A stretch of 64,000 nucleotides of DNA from Cupriavidus sp. D39 (GCF_026627925.1 NZ_JAPNLE010000009.1:3472001-3536000), one strand, 5' to 3'. Shown: positions 46,886-55,542, counted from the stretch's first letter. Translations and numbers: made by a program. Notes: generated by a model from the sequence alone, not told the origin.

Positions 46886-47437
46886 TCAGTGGCCCTTGCT
46901 CAACGCCGCATCGATCGCCTCGAGCAGGCGCGGATCGTTCGCGGCCACGTCCGGCGCGAAGCGCGCCACTACCTTGCCTTCCCGGTCGACCAGGAACTTC
47001 TCGAAGTTCCACAGCACATCGGTGGCGTTTTCCGGGTTCACGCCGTAGCCCTTCAACCGTTCACGGAAAGGGCCGTCGCCGATGGCGGCCGGCTGGGCTT
47101 CGGTCAATGCCGCGTACAGCGGATGCTGGTCCGCCCCAAGCACCGAGACCTTCGAGAACATCGGGAAGTGCACGTCGTACGTCAGCTTGCAGAACTCCTG
47201 GATCTGCGCCTCGTCGCCCGGCTCCTGGCCCTTGAAGTTGTTGGCCGGGAATCCCAGCACCTCGAGGCCCTCGGCGCGCTTGGCCTGGTACAGCGATTCG
47301 AGCCCTTCGTACTGTGGCGTCAGGCCGCACTTCGATGCCACGTTCACAACCAGCAGCACGCGCCCGCGGAAATCCGCGAGCCGGCTGTCGGCGCCGTCGA
47401 TGCGTTTCAGGGGGATGTCGTACAAGGTGCTTGCCAT
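46886..47437 (-). CDS. Glutathione peroxidase family, cytoplasmic
   Basis: 183 residues. Thioredoxin-fold peroxidase reducing H2O2 and organic hydroperoxides. Active-site Cys37 in NVASKCGLTPQY (Cys, not selenocysteine), Gln in FPANNFKGQEPG and the WNFEKFLVDREG strand are present. No signal peptide, so cytoplasmic, in contrast to the exported homologue at 63492. Most bacterial members use thioredoxin in vitro. Confidence 0.92.
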   Translation of the reverse strand: MASTLYDIPLKRIDGADSRLADFRGRVLLVVNVASKCGLTPQYEGLESLYQAKRAEGLEVLGFPANNFKGQEPGDEAQIQEFCKLTYDVHFPMFSKVSVLGADQHPLYAALTEAQPAAIGDGPFRERLKGYGVNPENATDVLWNFEKFLVDREGKVVARFAPDVAANDPRLLEAIDAALSKGH

Positions 47438-47618
47438 CTTTCGTCCTTACGGGAGCGCTACGGATTGCATGGAGCAGACAGTATGCAGGCCTTGGGTGAT
47501 TCTTGCTCGGCACGACATCCGTGCCCGCAACACGGCCCCCTGGCTGATGGTCAGGCCACCACGCGAGGGTCTTGCTTGACTTCCATGTCGACGTTATTCG
47601 AGTTCCTCGCTTACCGGG

Positions 47619-48014
47619 CTATCGCTGGCGCGTGTCCGCCGCTCCCGGCCAAAAAGCGCCGAAATCAAATGAAAGCTGCCTGTGATGTTTGATGGACAGG
47701 AGGTTGATTACGGTAGGGGATACCGCATAGAGAATGAGATAGCTGGAAAGTACATACTGCCTGAGCTGTGCATCACCCGCCTTCTCGCGGAGCGCCTCTT
47801 GCGCGCGCCGCGACTCGATCGATCCGGCTCGCAACCCTAGAAGAGGCGACCCTAGTTCCGGAAAGCGCTCCAGGGCCGGAATCACGTTGTCCAGCAATTC
47901 GTCGAGCAGCGCATCGAATGCCTGTGGCGCATCTGCCTCAAGCAGAAACTGCTCAAGGCGCTCCAGGTTGCGCTCGAAGTTTGCCGTTAGCCTGACCGTT
48001 ATGTTCGACGTCAC
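47619..48014 (-). CDS. ParE/RelE-superfamily toxin
   Basis: 131 residues. The N-terminal helical hairpin (FERNLERLEQFLLEADAPQA, AFDALLDELLDNVIPALERF) is followed by the beta-sheet core ending LILYAVSPTVINLLSIKHHR, the ParE/RelE fold. It lies 22 bp downstream of a Phd-type antitoxin gene in the same direction. Expected to inhibit gyrase (ParE) or mRNA translation (RelE); which one cannot be told from sequence. Confidence 0.82.
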   Translation of the reverse strand: MTSNITVRLTANFERNLERLEQFLLEADAPQAFDALLDELLDNVIPALERFPELGSPLLGLRAGSIESRRAQEALREKAGDAQLRQYVLSSYLILYAVSPTVINLLSIKHHRQLSFDFGAFWPGAADTRQR

Positions 48015-48036
48015 AAGCGGCGCTCTCTAGTCTGGC

Positions 48037-48330
48037 TCAGGGAGTGTTGCGCCGCCGCATGAGGCTGCGAATGGTAGCTTTGGCGTCCTTGGTGCGATCG
48101 GCGCTGACATCGTCCAGGCCTTTCGACGCTTCATCTAGCAGTAGCAGGTGCACCCGCTCGCTCTCAAGGCGGTGATAGTAGTCCAGCCGCTGCGCGTCAA
48201 TTAGTGCGACATAGCTTTCACCGTTCTTGGTGATGATCTTTTCCGCGCCTGCCTTTACTTGCTCGGCCAGCTCGGATAGCGTGGCACGGGCTTGCGACAG
48301 GGGTATCACATCACTCGCAGAGAATCCCAT
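48037..48330 (-). CDS. Phd/YefM-family antitoxin
   Basis: 97 residues from ATG 48330 with CGGAGGTCGCC upstream. Phd/YefM DNA-binding N-terminus (DVIPLSQARATLSELAEQVK, KIITKNGESYVALI) and a helical C-terminal part for toxin binding. Antitoxin precedes toxin, as usual. The dyad at 48354-48369 directly upstream is the probable autoregulatory operator. Confidence 0.85.
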   Translation of the reverse strand: MGFSASDVIPLSQARATLSELAEQVKAGAEKIITKNGESYVALIDAQRLDYYHRLESERVHLLLLDEASKGLDDVSADRTKDAKATIRSLMRRRNTP

Positions 48331-48353
48331 GGCGACCTCCGATCGGTTGGACT

Positions 48354-48369
48354 GTACAGAATATTGTAC
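48354..48369. promoter_or_regulatory. Operator GTACA-N6-TGTAC of the Phd/ParE locus
   Basis: Inverted repeat GTACAGAATATTGTAC immediately upstream of the antitoxin start, inside the AT-rich promoter. The arms resemble Phd/YefM-type TGTACA sites. Confidence 0.55.
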
Positions 48370-48547
48370 GTTATAGAAGTCAGACCGTCGCACGGAACCG
48401 GGGGCTGTGGGCTTGCCCGTGAGGTATCTAGCGCGCCACCACCGAAACCACCGCCACTGAGTGCAACCGCACACCCATTTCCCCGTGGTATTTCCTAAAC
48501 TGCAAGACACTCGCCAACTCCGCCGGTCCCCCGCCGGCCGTCCCGCC

Positions 48548-48817
48548 ATGCCGCGCCTTGTCTTTGCCTCTGCAATCCAGCGCCATATCCCGAGCCCGGA
48601 GCGGGAAGTGCCCGCGGCTACCGTCTGCGCCGCGCTGGAGGTGGCGTTTCGGGCGCAACCGGAGTTGCGCGGTTATATCCTGGATGACCAGGGCCAGCTG
48701 CGCCGGCACCTCGCGGTGTTTGTCGATGGCTCGGCTATTCTCGACCGCCGGCGCATGAGCGATCGCGTGGGTGCCAGCAGCCAGATCTTCGTGGTGCAGG
48801 CGTTGTCCGGTGGTTGA
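48548..48817 (+). CDS. MoaD/ThiS-like ubiquitin-fold protein
   Basis: 89 residues from ATG 48548. Beta-grasp sulfur-carrier fold: LVFASAIQRHIPSPEREVPA, AALEVAFRAQPELRGYILDD, LRRHLAVFVDGSAI and a C-terminal ending ALSGG, the Gly-Gly tail used by MoaD/ThiS to carry sulfur. No adenylating partner (MoeB/ThiF) is nearby. It is paired with the beta-propeller gene 39 bp downstream, an arrangement whose function is not known to me. Confidence 0.75.
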   Translation: MPRLVFASAIQRHIPSPEREVPAATVCAALEVAFRAQPELRGYILDDQGQLRRHLAVFVDGSAILDRRRMSDRVGASSQIFVVQALSGG

Positions 48818-48856
48818 CGGCAGGCCGTTGAAGGGGGCTGAAGCGAGGAGTCCTGC

Positions 48857-50011
48857 ATGAACAATCAGCTTCTCATTGGCACGCGCAAGGGCTTGTTGAT
48901 GTTGCAGCGCGATAGCGCGGGCGCGTGGAACCAGGAATCCGTGCATTTCCTGGGCGAGCCCGTCAGCATGGTGCTGGCCGATCCGCGTGACGGTGCCTTG
49001 TATGCGGCACTTAACCTTGGCCACTTTGGCGTCAAGCTATGGCGGCGCAGGGCGCGCAATGTGGAGTGGGAGGCTTGCGCGGTGCCGGTATATCCACCCC
49101 AGCCGCAGCCGGATCCGGCACAGGAACAGGCCGTGCCAGGCGTACCCATCCCTGCGCAGACAGGCGATCCCGTGGCCTCCGTGCCACCGGTGCCATGGTC
49201 CTTGCAGCAGATCTGGTCGATGGAAACCGGCGGGACGGATGAGCCTGGCGTGCTGTGGGCCGGCACCTTGCCGGGCGGCTTGTTCCGCTCCGGCGACGGC
49301 GGCGCCAGCTGGGCGCTGAACCGGCCGCTGTGGGACCGCCCCGAGCGCAGCGAGTGGTTTGGCGGCGGCTACGATGTGCCCGGCATCCACTCCATCTGCG
49401 TGGATCCGCACGATAGCCGCCACGTCACCGTGGCCGTGTCGTGCGGCGGTGTGTGGCAGACGCGGGACGGCGGCAGGAACTGGGCCTGCACGTCGAGCGG
49501 CATGGTGGCCGACTACATGCCGCCGGAGCGGCGCGAAGATGGCAATATCCAGGATCCGCACCGGCTGGCGCAATGTGCCGGCCATCCGCATGCGATGTGG
49601 GTGCAGCACCACGGCGGGATCTTTCGTTCCGGCGATGCCGGCATGCACTGGCAGCGCCTGCATGCCAAGCCGTCGAGCTTTGGCTTTGCGGTGGCGGCGC
49701 ATCCGCGCCGGCCCAATACCGCGTGGTTCGTGCCGGCGGTGAAGGATGAATGCCGGGTGCCGGTGGACGGCAAGCTGGTGGTCACCCGCACGCGTGACGG
49801 CGGGGTGAGTTTTGAGGCATTCTCCGAGGGGTTGCCCGCGGCGCCGTCCTATGACCTGATCTACCGGCACGGGCTGGCGGTGGACCATACCGGCGAGCGG
49901 CTCGCCATGGGCTCCACCACCGGCGGCTTGTGGATATCGGAGAATGGCGGGGAGCGCTGGAAGCTGTTCTCGGCGCATCTGCCGCCGATCTACTGCGTGC
50001 GCTTTGCTTGA
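48857..50011 (+). CDS. Beta-propeller (BNR/sialidase-like) protein
   Basis: 384 residues without a signal peptide. Repeated Asp-box patterns (GLFRSGDGGASWALN, GVWQTRDGGRNWACT, GIFRSGDAGMHWQRL, GLWISENGGERWKLF) mark a six- or seven-bladed propeller of the BNR/Vps10 type. A Pro-rich insert (residues 78-110) interrupts blade 2. Family is labelled exo-alpha-sialidase in databases but catalytic sialidase residues (Arg triad) are not evident, so enzymatic activity is doubtful. Probably co-transcribed with the MoaD-like gene. Confidence 0.75.
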   Translation: MNNQLLIGTRKGLLMLQRDSAGAWNQESVHFLGEPVSMVLADPRDGALYAALNLGHFGVKLWRRRARNVEWEACAVPVYPPQPQPDPAQEQAVPGVPIPAQTGDPVASVPPVPWSLQQIWSMETGGTDEPGVLWAGTLPGGLFRSGDGGASWALNRPLWDRPERSEWFGGGYDVPGIHSICVDPHDSRHVTVAVSCGGVWQTRDGGRNWACTSSGMVADYMPPERREDGNIQDPHRLAQCAGHPHAMWVQHHGGIFRSGDAGMHWQRLHAKPSSFGFAVAAHPRRPNTAWFVPAVKDECRVPVDGKLVVTRTRDGGVSFEAFSEGLPAAPSYDLIYRHGLAVDHTGERLAMGSTTGGLWISENGGERWKLFSAHLPPIYCVRFA

Positions 50012-50063
50012 GATGCCGGTGCGCGCTCAGGGCCCATCGATTACCTGAACAGGACGCGAACGC

Positions 50064-51026
50064 ATGGCTGAAGCAAGCGCTAAGAAGACAACCAATGCCA
50101 CCAAGGCCACCAAGGCCCCCACTGCTACCAAGACCACCACTGCTACCAAGACCACCACTGCTACCAAGACCACCACTGCTACCAAGACCACCACTGCCAC
50201 CAAGACCACCACTGCCACCAAGACCACCATCGCCCGCGTCGGCATAGGCGGATGGAATTTCGCCCCCTGGCGCGACAACTTCTATCCCGCCAGCCTGACG
50301 CAGAGCCGGGAGCTGGAATACGCCAGCCGCCAGCTCACCGCCATCGAGATCAACAGCACCTACCACGGCACCCAGAAGCGTACCTCGTTCGCCAAATGGC
50401 GCGACGCGACGCCGGATGGCTTCGTGTTCTCGCTCAAGGCGTCGCGCTTTGCCACCAACCGCCGCGTGCTGGCCGAATCCGGCGAGTCCATCGAGCGCTT
50501 TGTCGACAGCGGCATCGCCGAGCTGGGCGACAAGCTCGGGCCCATCGTCTGGCAGTTCGCGCCCACCAAGCAGTTCGACCCGGAAGATTTCGAGGCCTTC
50601 CTGGCGCTGCTGCCGGCATCGGTCGAAGGCCGCACGCTGCGCCATGTGCTCGAGGTGCGCAACGAGAGCTTCATGACGCCGGACTATCTCAAGCTCGCGC
50701 GCAAGTACAAGGCCGCCACCGTCTTCACGGACTCGGACAAATTTCCGTCCTTCGCGGATCTCACCGCGGATTTTGTCTATGCGCGCCTGATGCGCAGCGC
50801 GCAGACGCTGAAGACCGGCTATGCACCGACGGCGCTCGATGCGTGGGGCGAGCGGGTGAAGACGTGGGCGGCGGGCGGCATGCCCGAGGACCTGCCGCAG
50901 GTGGACGACAAGGCTGCGGCCAAGCGTAAGCGCGAGGTGTTCGTATTCTTTATCAATGGCGCCAAGGAGCGCGCGCCAGCGGCGGCGCAGGCGCTGCTGG
51001 AGCGGCTGGGGTGGGCGCCGGGCTGA
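50064..51026 (+). CDS. DUF72 family protein with repetitive Thr/Lys/Ala N-terminus
   Basis: 320 residues. Core from residue 57: RVGIGGWNFAPWRDNFYP, the DUF72 (YecE-like) TIM-barrel start, with the family strings AIEINSTYHGTQ, FSLKASRF and FVFFINGAKERAPAAAQAL. Preceded by a tail of six TATKTT-type repeats coded by 18-bp units (50121-50228), likely unstructured and nucleic-acid-binding because of its lysines, like histone-H1-type tails. Function of the DUF72 core is unknown. Confidence 0.82.
   Translation: MAEASAKKTTNATKATKAPTATKTTTATKTTTATKTTTATKTTTATKTTTATKTTIARVGIGGWNFAPWRDNFYPASLTQSRELEYASRQLTAIEINSTYHGTQKRTSFAKWRDATPDGFVFSLKASRFATNRRVLAESGESIERFVDSGIAELGDKLGPIVWQFAPTKQFDPEDFEAFLALLPASVEGRTLRHVLEVRNESFMTPDYLKLARKYKAATVFTDSDKFPSFADLTADFVYARLMRSAQTLKTGYAPTALDAWGERVKTWAAGGMPEDLPQVDDKAAAKRKREVFVFFINGAKERAPAAAQALLERLGWAPG
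50121..50228 (+). repeat. Six 18-bp tandem repeats inside the DUF72 gene
   Basis: Unit ACTGCTACCAAGACCACC occurs six times in frame; the last two copies have GCC for GCT. Copy number changes would keep the reading frame and only lengthen or shorten the basic tail. Confidence 0.9.
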
Positions 51027-51082
51027 GGCGCGCGCCCGATCCGTGCGGGCCTTGTGTGTGGCCAGGCCACGCGCGGCCCGGC

Positions 51083-52054
51083 TCAGGCCACGCTGGCGCT
51101 GCGCATCTGCGTTGGGGTCATGGCAAAGCGCGCGCGGAACACGCGCGCGAAATGGGCCTGACTGGCGAAGCCGCGGCGATAGGCGATTTCCGCCACGCTG
51201 TAGCGCCGCAGCGCGGGGGCACGCAGGTCGGTGGCAGCGCGTTCCAGCCGACGCTCCAGGATGACCTGGGAAACGGTGAGTCCGTCGGCGGCAAAGAGGC
51301 GGTTGAGGTGGCGCAGCGATACGCCCGCGGCTTGCGCCACTTGCTCTGCGCACAGCGCGGCATCGTGCAGGTGGTCGTCGATGAAGCTGCGCGCCACCAG
51401 CATGTGCGAGGCACGCAAGGCGCTTACGCGTGCACCGCCGATCTGGTCGAGCAGCATGGCGCGCAGCAATTCGCAGGCTTCCTCCGGCACGCTCGCCGCG
51501 TCGGCGGCGGCGGGGCGACGCATGACCCCGGCCAGCAGCTTGCGCAGGGCGACGCTTAGCACGCGGCCCGAGCCGGTGCCGGCGTGGATCTTGACCGGAC
51601 GTGCCGGCGTGTCCCGCACGCAATGCGTGTGGAACCAGGCGCTCGGCATGTCGAGCAGCAACAGGCGCATATTGCCGGTGAAGCCGAACAGGTAGGCGTG
51701 GCGGGTGTCATAGACGAGCAGCTCGCCGGGCTCGACCTGCTCGCAGGCCTTGCCCTGGTAGAAGAAGGCGCTGCTCTCCAGCACCAGCGAGGCGAATACC
51801 GAATCCTTCGGGTGCATGCGCGCCAGATGCGGCGTGCGTTCGATCACGTGCTCGTTGCCGCGGATCTCGGCCAGCCGGACCACGCCGAGATCGACATTGC
51901 TTTGCGTCGCGCGCAGCCCGCCTTCGGCGAACGAGGAGCATTTCAGGCCGACCAGCACGGAGGCGTTGTAGGCCTCCCAGTAGTCCAGCCGCTGGCTGGG
52001 CGGGACGGCATCGGTCGAGATCTGCGTGAACGGGGGAGGGCGTTGAGTTGGCAC
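51083..52054 (-). CDS. AraC-family transcriptional regulator
   Basis: 323 residues from GTG 52054 with GAAGGAGAC upstream; further upstream in-frame codons lack a ribosome site. N-terminal AraC_binding_2 sensor domain (residues 15-190, RLDYWEAYNASVLVG, KDSVFASLVLESSAFFYQGK). C-terminal double HTH (CAEQVAQAAGVSLRHLNRLF, YSVAEIAYRRGFASQAHFAR, VFRARFAMTPTQMR). This subfamily (FeaR/NphR-like) often activates catabolic genes for aromatic amines or alcohols. Downstream of the GMC oxidoreductase gene in the same direction. Confidence 0.87.
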   Translation of the reverse strand: MPTQRPPPFTQISTDAVPPSQRLDYWEAYNASVLVGLKCSSFAEGGLRATQSNVDLGVVRLAEIRGNEHVIERTPHLARMHPKDSVFASLVLESSAFFYQGKACEQVEPGELLVYDTRHAYLFGFTGNMRLLLLDMPSAWFHTHCVRDTPARPVKIHAGTGSGRVLSVALRKLLAGVMRRPAAADAASVPEEACELLRAMLLDQIGGARVSALRASHMLVARSFIDDHLHDAALCAEQVAQAAGVSLRHLNRLFAADGLTVSQVILERRLERAATDLRAPALRRYSVAEIAYRRGFASQAHFARVFRARFAMTPTQMRSASVA

Positions 52055-52185
52055 GGGTGTCTCCTTCTTCCGGCCGGCCGGCGTCTTCCTTCGTGCGCCT
52101 TGGCCGCCCACGCAGTATAGAGAAGTCGCGCGCCGCGCCAGCTTGAGGAAATCCCGGATGCCGTGCATGGGCTCGGCCAGGCATC

Positions 52186-53787
52186 TCAGCCGAGCATGAA
52201 GTCCGCGCAGCGTTCGGCGATCATGACAGTGGGGGCGTTGGTGTTGCCCGAGACCAGCTTCGGCATCACCGAGGCATCGCACACCCGCAGGCGCCGCACG
52301 CCGCGCACGCGCAGTTGCGGATCGACCACGGCGCGATGGTCGCTTCCCATGCGGCAGGTGCCGCTAGGGTGGTACACGGTCTTGGCGCGCTCGCGCACGT
52401 AGTTTTCCAGCTCGGCTTGCGGCAGCTCGGTATCCGCGCCCGGCAGCAGTTCGCCCTCGACCACCCTCGCCAGCGATGGCATGCGCAGGATGGTGCGCGC
52501 GAGCCGCACGCCGCGAACCAGGGTGGCAACGTCGTCCTCGTGGCTCAGGTAGCCTGCATCGAAGTGGATCGGCGAGGCCGGGTCCGCATCGCGCAGGCGG
52601 ATGGCGCCGCGCGAGCGCGGTCGGAGGAAGCTCGGGTTGACCGAGATGCCATGCCCCGGCAGGGGCTCGCGGCCCACATCACCCACCAGCACTGGCAGTA
52701 CGTGGAACTGCACGTCGGCCCGGCCGCTGCCGCTGGTATCGAAGAAGCCGCCGCTTTCGACCACGTTGGAGGTCAGCAGCCCGGTCCTGAACAGCGAATA
52801 CGCAAGCCCATGCCTCAGCGCCTTCAGGCCGCGGTCGTTGCCGAGCATGCTGATGGGCTCGCGCGCGCGGCCGTAGACGGAGACTTCGAGGTGATCCTGG
52901 AAATGCTGGCCGACATCGGGCGCATCGTGGGTGATGTCAATGCCGAGCGAGCTGAGGTGCGCGGCCGGCCCGATGCCGGATAGCATCAGCAGCTTGGGGC
53001 TGGCCAGCGCGCCGGCGGCCAGGACGACTTCGAGGCGGGCGCTGGCCGTGGCCTGCGTGCCGTCCGGGCGGCGGTAGGCCACGCCCGCGGCCGCGCCGTT
53101 CTCGAACAGGATGCGGGTGACGTGGCATCCCGTGGCCACGGTCAGCCCCGGATACCTGCGCGCCGCCGCCAGGTAGGTCGAGGCAGTGCTGCCGCGCTGG
53201 CCGTCGAGCGTGGTGGTCTGGTAGAAGCCCACGCCGTGTTGCCGGTTGCCGTTGAAGTCGTGGTTGTAGGGGATGCCCATTTCCTGGGCTGCCTTGACGA
53301 AGGCCAGGCTGAGCGGATGGCGGTAGCGTGTGTCGCTGACCGGCAGCATGCCGTCGGTGCCGTGGTGGTCGCCGGCAAGGCGTTCGTTGCGTTCTGCCCG
53401 GCGAAACACCGGCAGCACGTCATCCCAGCCCCAGCCGTCGCAGCCGGCGTCGCGCCAGTCGTCATAGTCAGCCGCTGTGCCCCGGATGTAGATCATGGCG
53501 TTGACCGAGCTGCCGCCGCCGAGCGTGCGCCCCTGCGGCACATGCATGGTCCGCCCGGCCGCCGCGGCCTGCGGCTCGGTCTCGTAGAGCCAGGTGCGCT
53601 CGGTACCGATGACCCGGACGAACGTTGCCGGCATCCGCACGAAGCGGCTGTCGTCGGCGGGTCCGGCTTCGAGCAGGAGCACGCTGTATCCGGCCGCCGC
53701 CAGGCGGTATGTCACGACGCAGCCCGCCGAACCGCCGCCGACCACCACATAGTCGAATGCCTCGTCCTCGCCACGGTGCCTTTGCAT
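52186..53787 (-). CDS. GMC-family FAD-dependent oxidoreductase (choline/alcohol dehydrogenase-like)
   Basis: 533 residues. FAD-binding GxGxxG as VVVGGGSAGCVVTYRLA near residue 13, GMC signature 1 around PQGRTLGGGSSVNAMIYIRG and signature 2 GALASPKLLMLSGIGPAAHL. Catalytic His in YHPSGTCRMG and Asn in VSGNTNAPTVMIAER. Oxidises an alcohol to aldehyde in the cytoplasm; substrate unknown. Divergent from the cupin remnant/MFS genes and followed by an AraC regulator, forming a small catabolic locus. Its 5' leader carries hexanucleotide repeats. Confidence 0.9.
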   Translation of the reverse strand: MQRHRGEDEAFDYVVVGGGSAGCVVTYRLAAAGYSVLLLEAGPADDSRFVRMPATFVRVIGTERTWLYETEPQAAAAGRTMHVPQGRTLGGGSSVNAMIYIRGTAADYDDWRDAGCDGWGWDDVLPVFRRAERNERLAGDHHGTDGMLPVSDTRYRHPLSLAFVKAAQEMGIPYNHDFNGNRQHGVGFYQTTTLDGQRGSTASTYLAAARRYPGLTVATGCHVTRILFENGAAAGVAYRRPDGTQATASARLEVVLAAGALASPKLLMLSGIGPAAHLSSLGIDITHDAPDVGQHFQDHLEVSVYGRAREPISMLGNDRGLKALRHGLAYSLFRTGLLTSNVVESGGFFDTSGSGRADVQFHVLPVLVGDVGREPLPGHGISVNPSFLRPRSRGAIRLRDADPASPIHFDAGYLSHEDDVATLVRGVRLARTILRMPSLARVVEGELLPGADTELPQAELENYVRERAKTVYHPSGTCRMGSDHRAVVDPQLRVRGVRRLRVCDASVMPKLVSGNTNAPTVMIAERCADFMLG

Positions 53788-53816
53788 GGATTGTCTCCTC
53801 GTTCCTGGTCGCCTTC

Positions 53817-53852
53817 CGTTTTCGTTTTCGCTTTCGTTTCCGTTTCCGTTCG
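53817..53852 (-). repeat. Hexanucleotide repeats in the GMC gene leader
   Basis: On the minus strand about six imperfect units GAAACG/GAAAAC/GAAAGC, 30-60 nt before the start codon. Confidence 0.6.
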
Positions 53853-54026
53853 CTCACACGCGGGCATCGGCGCGACGGCGCCCGCTGCCGCCGGACAGCC
53901 AATCCTCCCATGGAACATGCCCGCGGCGCACAGGCTGCGGCGCGTGTGTCCAATCCCATCAAACGTTGTGTCCACCCTGGACAAATTGCCTGCCTGCGCG
54001 GTTGCTAGAGTGGCGGCCACGAACGC

Positions 54027-54090
54027 GCAAAACGATAACGACAACGGCAGCGACAACGACAACGACAACGACAACGGCAGCGACAGTGAC
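54027..54090 (+). repeat. Hexanucleotide (ACAACG/GCAGCG) repeat run
   Basis: About ten imperfect 6-bp units ending just before the ribosome site AAGGAGACGACG. Confidence 0.65.
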
Positions 54091-54102
54091 AAGGAGACGA
54101 CG

Positions 54103-54285
54103 ATGCCCGAGCTGGCAATCAGCGAGTCCTGGAAGGACCTCAAGCCGATCCCCGACTGCTTCCAGCCGGACCCCTGCCGGAGGTGTACCTGCCGGACGCG
54201 GCCACCGCCGACGAGCGCTACTACGTGCAGCGCCACCCGACAAGTCAAGACCAGGGCGGCATCGCGCCCGTTCGCAGGAGCTGAG
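54103..54285 (+). pseudogene. N-terminal remnant of a cupin (dihydroxyacetophenone dioxygenase-like) gene
   Basis: Good ribosome site AAGGAG and ATG 54103, then PELAISESWKDLKPIPDCFQ. After about 26 codons the frame must shift by one (near 54170-54180) to read LPEVYLPDAATADERYYVQR before ending at a stop 54283-54285. This looks like the first 60 residues of the 2,4'-dihydroxyacetophenone-dioxygenase-type cupins, with the catalytic domain deleted. The original start-site signals may now serve the MFS gene downstream. Family call tentative. Confidence 0.4.
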
Positions 54286-55542
54286 ATGGCCATTCGCAAG
54301 CTTGCCACCTACGAGAACACGCTGCTCGCGGTGCTGTTCCTGACCTTTGGCTTTGTCTTCTTCGACCGCCTGGCGCTGTCCTTTCTCTTTCCGTTCATGG
54401 CGCAGGAACTGCACCTGAGCAACAGGCACCTTGGCATGCTGTCCTCGGTGCTGGCGCTGATGTGGGCCGTGTCCGGCGCCTTCATGGGTGCCTATTCGGA
54501 CCGGCGCGGCGTGCGCAAGCCCTACCTGATCGCCGCGGTGCTGCTGTTTTCGCTGTTCTCCGCCTTGTCCGGCATGGTGACGGGCTTCGTCAGCCTGTTG
54601 GTGTTCCGCGCGGCGATGGGATTGGCCGAGGGGCCGGTGCTACCGCTCTCGCAGTCCTTGATGGTGGAGGCTTCCGCGCCGCATCGGCGCGGCCTCAATA
54701 TGGGTTTGCTGCACGGCTCGGCTGCCGGATTGCTGGGCGCGGTGGTGGGTCCGCCCGTGCTGGTGGGGCTGGCGGGCGCCTATGGTTGGCGCACAGCGTT
54801 TTATGTCTCCTGCCTGCCAGGATTGTTGATCGCGTGGCTGATATGGCGCCATGTGCGCGAAGCGCCTGCGCAACGCCATGGGCGGGCCGAGGCAGCGCCG
54901 CGGGCCGACGGGCCGGGCGCGTCACCGCTGGCCGTGCTGCGTCAGCGCAATATCCTGCTGTGCGTGCTGATCAGCTGCGTGTTCCTGACGTGGTTCGTCA
55001 TCATCATTTCCTTCGCGCCCACCTACCTGGTCTCGGTCAAGCACTACAGCCCCGGCACCATGAGCGCGGTGATGAGCTGCCTTGGCGTGGCCTGGGTGGT
55101 GTGGGGATTCGCCGTCCCCGCGATCTCGGACCGCGTCGGGCGGCGTCCAGCCATGGTGGGCTTCTCCCTGCTGGCAGCGCTTTGCCCGTTGGCGTTTATC
55201 TACGTCGATTCGCCAGTGGCGCTGGGCGCGGCGGTGCTGCTCAGCTACACCGGCCTGGGATGCTTCACGCTGTTCATGGCGACCATCCCGGCCGAGACCG
55301 TCTCGCGCGGTGCCATGGCCACCGCGCTAGGGTTGATCATGGGCGTGGGAGAACTGGTGGGCGGCTTCGTTTCGCCGACCGTGGCCGGCTTTGCGTCGGA
55401 TCGCTTCGGGCTGCCGGTGGCGATGTGGATGTCGGCCATCGGCGCGCTCGTGGCCGGCGTGCTGTCGCTCGGGCTGGTGGAAACCGCGCCCGCGCGCACC
55501 AGGGCACCGGATATCGGTGTTGACATCCCTAGCCCGTTATAA
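54286..55542 (+). CDS. MFS transporter (sugar-phosphate/organic-acid type)
   Basis: 418 residues, 12 predicted helices. Start ATG 54286 with AGGAG directly upstream. Motif A in loop 2-3 is GAYSDRRGVRKPYLI, and the second-half copy is AISDRVGRRPAMV. Charged central loop REAPAQRHGRAEAAPRADG. Resembles aromatic-acid or galactonate-type porters. Paired divergently with the GMC oxidoreductase and AraC genes, so it may import the alcohol substrate or a related acid. Its stop codon overlaps the -10 element of the following gene. Confidence 0.87.
   Translation: MAIRKLATYENTLLAVLFLTFGFVFFDRLALSFLFPFMAQELHLSNRHLGMLSSVLALMWAVSGAFMGAYSDRRGVRKPYLIAAVLLFSLFSALSGMVTGFVSLLVFRAAMGLAEGPVLPLSQSLMVEASAPHRRGLNMGLLHGSAAGLLGAVVGPPVLVGLAGAYGWRTAFYVSCLPGLLIAWLIWRHVREAPAQRHGRAEAAPRADGPGASPLAVLRQRNILLCVLISCVFLTWFVIIISFAPTYLVSVKHYSPGTMSAVMSCLGVAWVVWGFAVPAISDRVGRRPAMVGFSLLAALCPLAFIYVDSPVALGAAVLLSYTGLGCFTLFMATIPAETVSRGAMATALGLIMGVGELVGGFVSPTVAGFASDRFGLPVAMWMSAIGALVAGVLSLGLVETAPARTRAPDIGVDIPSPL

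Larger units (their letters stand above)
53788..54102. other. Divergent intergenic region with simple repeats
   Basis: No gene. Contains a hexanucleotide run at 53817-53852 (minus strand reads GAAACG-like units) just before the GMC ribosome site GAGGAGACAATCC, and a second run of ACAACG-type units at 54027-54090 before the cupin remnant. Promoters for both directions should lie between. Confidence 0.6.

Noticed and set aside
49782..51623. 613-codon minus-strand open frame across the propeller, DUF72 and AraC genes
   Set aside because: It includes the antisense of the 18-bp repeats (poly Gly/Leu) and no recognisable domain; the plus and minus genes listed explain the region.
53122..54285. MFS gene extended far upstream as one open frame
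   Set aside because: The upstream part is antisense to the GMC gene; ATG 54286 follows a good AGGAG.
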